A stretch of DNA of 26,175 nucleotides from a virus. A model generated the notes under the pieces. The model ran no database searches and was not told where the DNA came from. It was given only the letters and a program-made list of their open reading frames with translations. Made by a program: the position numbers and the translations under genes. Shown one piece after another: positions 22,016 to 26,175 of this stretch. Location: positions 1-26,175 of IMG/VR virus record IMGVR_UViG_3300042373_000214. One strand, written 5' to 3'. Every line of letters starts with the position of its first letter. Within the stretch, counting starts at the first letter, position 1.

Positions 22016-22663
22016 TCACCGCAACGGCGCAGATACAAAGGAAAGCGTAGTAATAACCGAGGGAATTGCAGGCCTTGTAGGAGAAGTTCCTGCGGCATAT
22101 GCAACGATGCTTGCGTCAACGCTGTCGGTGCGCCATGCCAGTTCCAAGTAATCCCCCTCTTTCATGTCCGCAAAAAAATTAAGCGAAGATAAAGTATGGG
22201 ATGGATTACCAGCACCTTTTCTTGCGGGCAACCCAAATCGACTATTTGAGTTTGGAATGTCTACGCCGTTTTGCCGAACCCAAATATCTATATCGTGCGG
22301 GGCGTTGCTGCTGTTGTTTAACTGCACGCTGAACTGAAGGTTGTACACACCCGCTTGTTCAACTGTCATCTTTGATCCGCCAACGACTGAAACCCCACTG
22401 CTAAACGATGTGGAGTTAAGCGTAATGACATACGCAGTCGTTGTGGATACCGCCGTATGCGCGGTCGTATCAAAAAACGCGCCGTGAGGAAAGCTTAGCC
22501 TGTACCCACCCCTAGTGCTTGTAAGTTGCTGAAGGCCATTGCTAAGCTGGTTGAAATACAGGCGCAGGACGTTTGAATACTGGTCGTGGTAACCCGAGTC
22601 CCAGTCCTTTGGGGAGATGGGCAGGCTTGGCCCCGGCGGGAATCGAAGATAGGTATTGCTCAT
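22016..22663 (-). CDS. C1q/TNF-like jelly-roll virion protein (215 aa)
   Basis: ATG 22663 in an ATGA overlap. The N-terminal part (SPKDWDSGYHDQYSNVLRLY, then FNQLSNGLQQLTS, about 17-50) is a helix commonly used to anchor such proteins on the virion. Residues about 60-215 are beta-strand-rich with the C1q-like pattern: SKMTVEQAGVYNLQFSVQL (97-115), IDIWVRQNGVDIPNS, FADMKEGDYLELAWRTD (164-180) and a Ser/Val/Ile-rich end. The fold is typical of trimeric phage surface or tail-fibre tips and head decorations. A receptor- or surface-binding role is inferred. Confidence 0.8.
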   Translation of the reverse strand: MSNTYLRFPPGPSLPISPKDWDSGYHDQYSNVLRLYFNQLSNGLQQLTSTRGGYRLSFPHGAFFDTTAHTAVSTTTAYVITLNSTSFSSGVSVVGGSKMTVEQAGVYNLQFSVQLNNSSNAPHDIDIWVRQNGVDIPNSNSRFGLPARKGAGNPSHTLSSLNFFADMKEGDYLELAWRTDSVDASIVAYAAGTSPTRPAIPSVITTLSFVSAPLR

Positions 22664-24765
22664 TTCCTGCCGTCTGTGCGAACGTCAATTCGCTGAGCGC
22701 CAGCTTGCCACGCAGTGTTCACTTGATTCGACTCAAGCCGCATAGTCATCTGCCGACCACGCAATCTTGTGTACACCTGACCGGTAAACTTTTCCGTGTT
22801 GGATGCTGTTTCTGGCGCGACCAATGTAACTGTTGCCGACTTGGCAGAAACGATGCCCGACCCGGAGTTTGTTAGCGCCGACAGAGTCATGTCGACTCTA
22901 GGGGATAAGCCGGTGCCTGGGTCATTCAAAGAGTTTGCAAACGTAACATCTGGAATGACGCGCCAGATAAACCCAAAGTTATAGCCGTCACCAATATCAA
23001 ACTCGCATGACCCAATGTAGGAGTTGATGGGCAGGTTTGCGCCGGTAGTGTTGTCGTTAAGCCCAGTCTCGTGCGCAATAAGCCGGCCGGTTTTGCTGGT
23101 CGGATCGTATGTCGTGCTAATTGGTAGCGGCCTCAGGCCAGAATCAATCCATGCGCTACGGTTAAGCGTGCCGTAATACCACACGTTTTCGGCGTAGTTG
23201 TAGATAACGTATCGATCTAGGTACGTTGCGGAGCTAGACGGATATAGCCACCAGACTTCATTAAAACCTTCGTTTGATCCAGAATAGACGGTGGCAGCTT
23301 GGGTTTTATTAAAATCATTAAATATAAAACGAAGCAAATCACAATTAAGTGTTTGCACCCGACCGTTATAAGAATAAAACTTGTCCACGCCCATCCAGTA
23401 CACAACGCCAGACGCTAGCGTTACGGCGTTTTTACTGACAATTGAAATGTTGTCAGCTAGCAATTGTGACCCCCACACAACCGGCGGGCCAAAGTACTGT
23501 AGCGAATGCAGGCTGGATTGCGTAAACAGCAACATCTCTTGGCGAGACATGATCCAAGACACAATCGATGAGCCGTGAGACAGCCTCAGGCTTCCCGCTT
23601 GGTTCGTGGCATCGGGCGTCCAGACATAAGGATTGTCTTGGTCGCTCCATCTAATGAGCATAGGGTCAAGCGTTGCTGACCCGTAATCATTACATCCCAG
23701 CGCCAGCACAAATCTATTGGTATCGGAAATGGCAATAGCGTTTTGTGTAGTCGGAACATCGACTAGCAGGGAGATTGAAAATGTCCCGCTGCCGGCGCCG
23801 GTTACGTTGACCAAACTGCCCGCTGTATTGAGCAGGTTTGCCGTCAATCCATTGACGTTGAACAGGTAATAAGTTGTGGCCGCAGAGATGCCGGTCGGCA
23901 GAGTTCCGCCGGGCGATACCGAAAACTGAATGGCAGTGCTTTCTGTCAGAACGGTCGATAGCGTTACGACTGTTGGGGATGCAACAGTAAAAGTTACAGA
24001 TCCACCAAGCGAGCCAAGCGGCACGCCCCGCGCCGACACTCCGACAGTAGCGTCCCAGTAGTAAATGCCGCCCCTGTTGGGGCCGTAAATTAAATCTTCG
24101 CCATAGTTTTGTTGCGACCAAGTGCGAAGATCGCTAAGTGTTGTGCTTGCAACGCCAATACCCCACGGTCCCGCGCCCCAGGCTCCCGATCCCCACCCAA
24201 TCAAAGCAGATGTCGTTTCTGGCCCAACCGGAAGTTGGTAAGCGGCCACTACCGCGGAGCCGCCGTAAGACCCTGCCGCAAGAGCCGACGCCGTTGTGAT
24301 GGTGTACGTGTTCACCGTCAATACTGTGATCTGAAACTCAGCATTCAGCGTGCTGGCATACGTTCCTGTTGCGCCGCTAAACGTCACGAAGTCGTCGGTA
24401 GACGCCCCGTGCGAGTTGTCCGTGACCGTGACGGTAGTTGTTCCGGTAGATGCAAACGGGTCGGTTCCCAGGGTTGCGGTGCGACGAATGGGCGTGATAT
24501 CAAACATCGATCCGCCGTCTTCGATGTAAAACTTCAGATGGGTACCGATGCCCATCAAGTTTGCGCCGGTCAGCGTTGCCCAATTCCAAAGAGAACGGCA
24601 CACGCCCTTGAAGACGTTCATTGAATAGGGCAGCCACCCGCCAATTGTTTCTGGCGTGCCTTGCCGGAATCGAATCTTGTCACACTCCCACCAACCACCT
24701 TCGTTGGTGTAGCGAGTGTTTTCTTTATTGACTCCGGGTTTAAAAGTGACTTTTTGTAGCGGCAT
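22660..24765 (-). CDS. Large beta-rich virion protein (tail/stabilisation type, 701 aa)
   Basis: I set the start at ATG 24765 (MPLQKVTFKPGVNKENTRYT), not the in-frame GTG at 24801, because homologous phage proteins begin with this segment. The opening with GGWWECDKIRFRQGTPETIG (23-42) is characteristic of a phage structural family. Residues about 95-175 resemble a small beta insertion (TVTVTDNSHGASTDDFVTFS) like the FCCH-type domains found in phage proteins, and a second such beta segment lies near 255-340. The remainder has repeated Trp/Tyr-rich strands (WSQQNYGEDLIYGPNRGGIY, NPYVWTPD, YAENVWYYGTLNRSAW), consistent with a beta-propeller as in P22 gp10-like proteins. That comparison is inference. 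No ribosome site precedes the start; a TATAAT lies 6 nt upstream. Confidence 0.82.
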   Translation of the reverse strand: MPLQKVTFKPGVNKENTRYTNEGGWWECDKIRFRQGTPETIGGWLPYSMNVFKGVCRSLWNWATLTGANLMGIGTHLKFYIEDGGSMFDITPIRRTATLGTDPFASTGTTTVTVTDNSHGASTDDFVTFSGATGTYASTLNAEFQITVLTVNTYTITTASALAAGSYGGSAVVAAYQLPVGPETTSALIGWGSGAWGAGPWGIGVASTTLSDLRTWSQQNYGEDLIYGPNRGGIYYWDATVGVSARGVPLGSLGGSVTFTVASPTVVTLSTVLTESTAIQFSVSPGGTLPTGISAATTYYLFNVNGLTANLLNTAGSLVNVTGAGSGTFSISLLVDVPTTQNAIAISDTNRFVLALGCNDYGSATLDPMLIRWSDQDNPYVWTPDATNQAGSLRLSHGSSIVSWIMSRQEMLLFTQSSLHSLQYFGPPVVWGSQLLADNISIVSKNAVTLASGVVYWMGVDKFYSYNGRVQTLNCDLLRFIFNDFNKTQAATVYSGSNEGFNEVWWLYPSSSATYLDRYVIYNYAENVWYYGTLNRSAWIDSGLRPLPISTTYDPTSKTGRLIAHETGLNDNTTGANLPINSYIGSCEFDIGDGYNFGFIWRVIPDVTFANSLNDPGTGLSPRVDMTLSALTNSGSGIVSAKSATVTLVAPETASNTEKFTGQVYTRLRGRQMTMRLESNQVNTAWQAGAQRIDVRTDGRK

Positions 24766-24771
24766 GACAAG

Positions 24772-24800
24772 ATTATAACTACAGTGTGACCGCTTGACCA
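24772..24800 (-). promoter_or_regulatory. Possible promoter giving a leaderless transcript
   Basis: Minus-strand TATAAT (24772-24777) sits only six bases before the ATG at 24765, with TGGTCA (24795-24800, four of six matches) at 17-base spacing. The gene has no Shine-Dalgarno sequence. The predicted start site would fall on or beside the ATG. The match may be chance. Confidence 0.35.
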
Positions 24801-25750
24801 CGGAAGAAAACTAGCTCTTTATCCTCATTGATCACGGTACAAAACTCGGGCGGCATGAGAATCCCGTCTTTGAATGTGATCACAGCAAAACCGCTGCGCC
24901 AATCGGAAGGAGTGCCCTGGCGATAATCAAATTGCGGACCATCCACCGCGGCCAAAGTCCCAACGTCAACGCCGTAAATCGTGTTTGTTCCGCCATTAAC
25001 TTTTGAAAGCGTGGTTCTGGGTCTGTACTGTTGTGAATGAAGATGTCCGCTGATCGTGGAAATATGCGCCATCTGCACGTTGTTGTACTGGGCGTGAATT
25101 CCGTAACGCATCCCATGAATCAACAGGGTGTGGTCGTTGATAATCACCCGAAGGTAGATTGGCTCTTCAACGTGGTCACGAAGCCGAGTCCCACGAATGC
25201 CCTTTGCCTCGCTGGCGTTCATCGCAAAGTACTTGTCAAACCTAGCCGCATGGTTTGAGTGAATCATTGCGTGGCTGGCCCCTTTCGATACCTCCTTGAT
25301 CTTCCTCTTTGCCATCAGCATCGCTTCGAGCTCAACGGCGAGTTTAGGCATATCAGTCCAACCGGTCGGCGGGTGCCTACTGACGCTGGCCGCATCAAGG
25401 CTATCCCCCAGATCCCAGACCCAGTTTGGCCTGATCTCAGGCAAGAGCTTGAGCAACGCACGGTTAGCACAAGAGTCAAGACCCGGCCAGAAGTGAGCGT
25501 CCGAGTACATCACCATCACAGAATCAACTACCTTGAGTTCTAGTGAGTCGTATTCGGGCGAATACTGCTCCCGTTTTTGTACTGTGGCGGACTCTACTTT
25601 GAAAGACTCACCCGTCCTTTTTTCGATATCGGCTAGTCTTTTATAAACCTGACGCTCACCAAGGCCGAGTTCCTTAGCGACTTTGATAGGGCTTTTTAGC
25701 GCCCGCATGGTATCCGTGAGTACCTTGTCTGGGATTTTAGATGTAGCCAT
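24779..25750 (-). CDS. Calcineurin-like phosphoesterase with N-terminal helix-turn-helix (323 aa)
   Basis: Residues about 18-45 (KSPIKVAKELGLGERQVYKR) form a helix-turn-helix. The metallophosphoesterase domain follows from about 75: D84 and H86 (SDAHF), D116 (DLGDSLD), N166/H167 (HSNHAA), H212 (IHG) and H236/H238 (SGHLH). All usual metal ligands are present; the third motif is SNHA where most relatives have GNHE/D, losing the acidic residue. Such proteins occur in many phages next to head genes and are annotated as DNA-repair exonuclease or phosphatase-like; the true substrate is unknown. TAATG overlap with the upstream GNAT gene. The C-terminal domain (PSDWRSGFAVITFKDG) is typical of this phage subfamily. 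Confidence 0.87.
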   Translation of the reverse strand: MATSKIPDKVLTDTMRALKSPIKVAKELGLGERQVYKRLADIEKRTGESFKVESATVQKREQYSPEYDSLELKVVDSVMVMYSDAHFWPGLDSCANRALLKLLPEIRPNWVWDLGDSLDAASVSRHPPTGWTDMPKLAVELEAMLMAKRKIKEVSKGASHAMIHSNHAARFDKYFAMNASEAKGIRGTRLRDHVEEPIYLRVIINDHTLLIHGMRYGIHAQYNNVQMAHISTISGHLHSQQYRPRTTLSKVNGGTNTIYGVDVGTLAAVDGPQFDYRQGTPSDWRSGFAVITFKDGILMPPEFCTVINEDKELVFFRGQAVTL

Positions 25751-26175
25751 TACAGTTTTCTAATCCAGTAAATACTGTGAGGCAAGCCCCACGGAGCCTT
25801 AGGCCAGTAAGGTCTGAACCCAGCTTTAATTAAGCTTCTGGCGGAGGCGGGATTTTCGGTTGTGCAATCAGTGATTGCGTGGGAGTTGCCAAGCGCACGG
25901 GCTTTGGCGAGTCGCGCCCTTATCAGACGCTTTTGAATTCCCTGTCCGCGATACTCGGGAAGAACCCCGGCGCGACACAGGTACATTGTTTGCTGCCACC
26001 GGTCTGATGACCGCATTCCTGCAAAACCTACTGCTTTTCCGTCTTCGTCTACTGCCAGCCACCACCAGCTTCCCGCCCTGGGAATCTCCGGTTCGTCACC
26101 GGGCAGGCAAGTTATCTGAAGATCGGTGAGGGCCTTGATCGCACTATCGACAGGGATAATGCGTATCGGGTTCAT
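25750..26175 (-). CDS. GNAT-family N-acetyltransferase (141 aa; may extend beyond the window)
   Basis: The acetyl-CoA binding core is clear: strand plus helix YLCRAGVLPEYRGQGIQKRL (65-84), with R76-G77-Q78-G79 forming the pyrophosphate loop. ITDCTTENPASARSLIKAGF (101-120) is the typical C-terminal motif with Asn/Ser and the Gly-Phe turn, and WWWLAVDEDGKAVGFAGM (37-54) is the preceding strand pair. The first ATG coincides with the last three bases of the window, so an upstream start cannot be excluded. It lies directly before the phosphoesterase (TAATG). Substrate unknown; phage GNATs may modify host or virion proteins, by inference. Confidence 0.88.
   Translation of the reverse strand: MNPIRIIPVDSAIKALTDLQITCLPGDEPEIPRAGSWWWLAVDEDGKAVGFAGMRSSDRWQQTMYLCRAGVLPEYRGQGIQKRLIRARLAKARALGNSHAITDCTTENPASARSLIKAGFRPYWPKAPWGLPHSIYWIRKL

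Overview
The window is part of the genome of a tailed double-stranded DNA bacteriophage. All but one of the 36 genes I recognise lie on the minus strand. They are packed with start/stop overlaps of 1-23 bp or gaps of a few bases, and nearly all the sequence is coding. The set of internal virion proteins, a very large virion-associated polyvalent protein and a tail-accessory/stabilisation-type protein fits a short-tailed (podovirus-like) phage. Good Shine-Dalgarno sites, one clear sigma70-type promoter and the protein families suggest a Gram-negative, probably proteobacterial host. That host assignment is inference. I see no tRNA, rRNA, CRISPR array, integrase, lysis gene, terminase, portal or DNA polymerase here.

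Right part (26175 down to 9119, minus strand) is a structural/late block. In transcription order it encodes a GNAT acetyltransferase, a calcineurin-like phosphoesterase with an N-terminal helix-turn-helix, a 701-aa beta-rich virion protein, a C1q-like jelly-roll protein, two small Gly/Ala-rich virion proteins sharing an N-terminal motif, a second GNAT-like protein, an 815-aa Gln/Ala-rich internal virion protein and a 2837-aa giant protein. The giant protein combines an ADP-ribosyltransferase-like domain, a ParB-like domain, a C5-cytosine-methyltransferase-like domain, a zinc-peptidase-like HExxH region and a large helical virion-type C-terminal half. It matches the concept of a phage polyvalent protein delivered with the DNA.

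Middle (9126 to 8685): rusA, a Holliday-junction resolvase, is the only plus-strand gene. It converges on the giant gene with an 8-bp stop-to-stop overlap. A 91-bp divergent region upstream carries a TTGACA-N17-CACAAT promoter firing leftward.

Left part (8684 to 1, minus strand) is an early-type operon driven by that promoter. It opens with a recombination/replication cassette: a PD-(D/E)XK nuclease with a Cys cluster, a DUF3310 protein with an AT-hook-like tail, an ERF-family single-strand annealing protein and a small protein with an SSB-like acidic tail. Next come a small membrane protein, a ribbon-helix-helix protein, a winged-helix protein, many tiny conserved phage proteins of unknown function and a DRB0094/DraRnl-type RNA ligase. 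Four very small membrane proteins are scattered through it, two of them (901-1047 and 1301-1420) easily missed. The last gene runs off the left edge.

The most interesting points are the multi-enzyme giant virion protein, the shared N-terminal NKF-x-GYVAGRR signature on adjacent virion proteins, AEPV/EPVK linker repeats reused in three unrelated genes, an in-frame domain cassette flanked by 17-bp direct repeats, and a recurrent gene-junction sequence that encodes both the ribosome site and a shared C-terminal KEKN tail.
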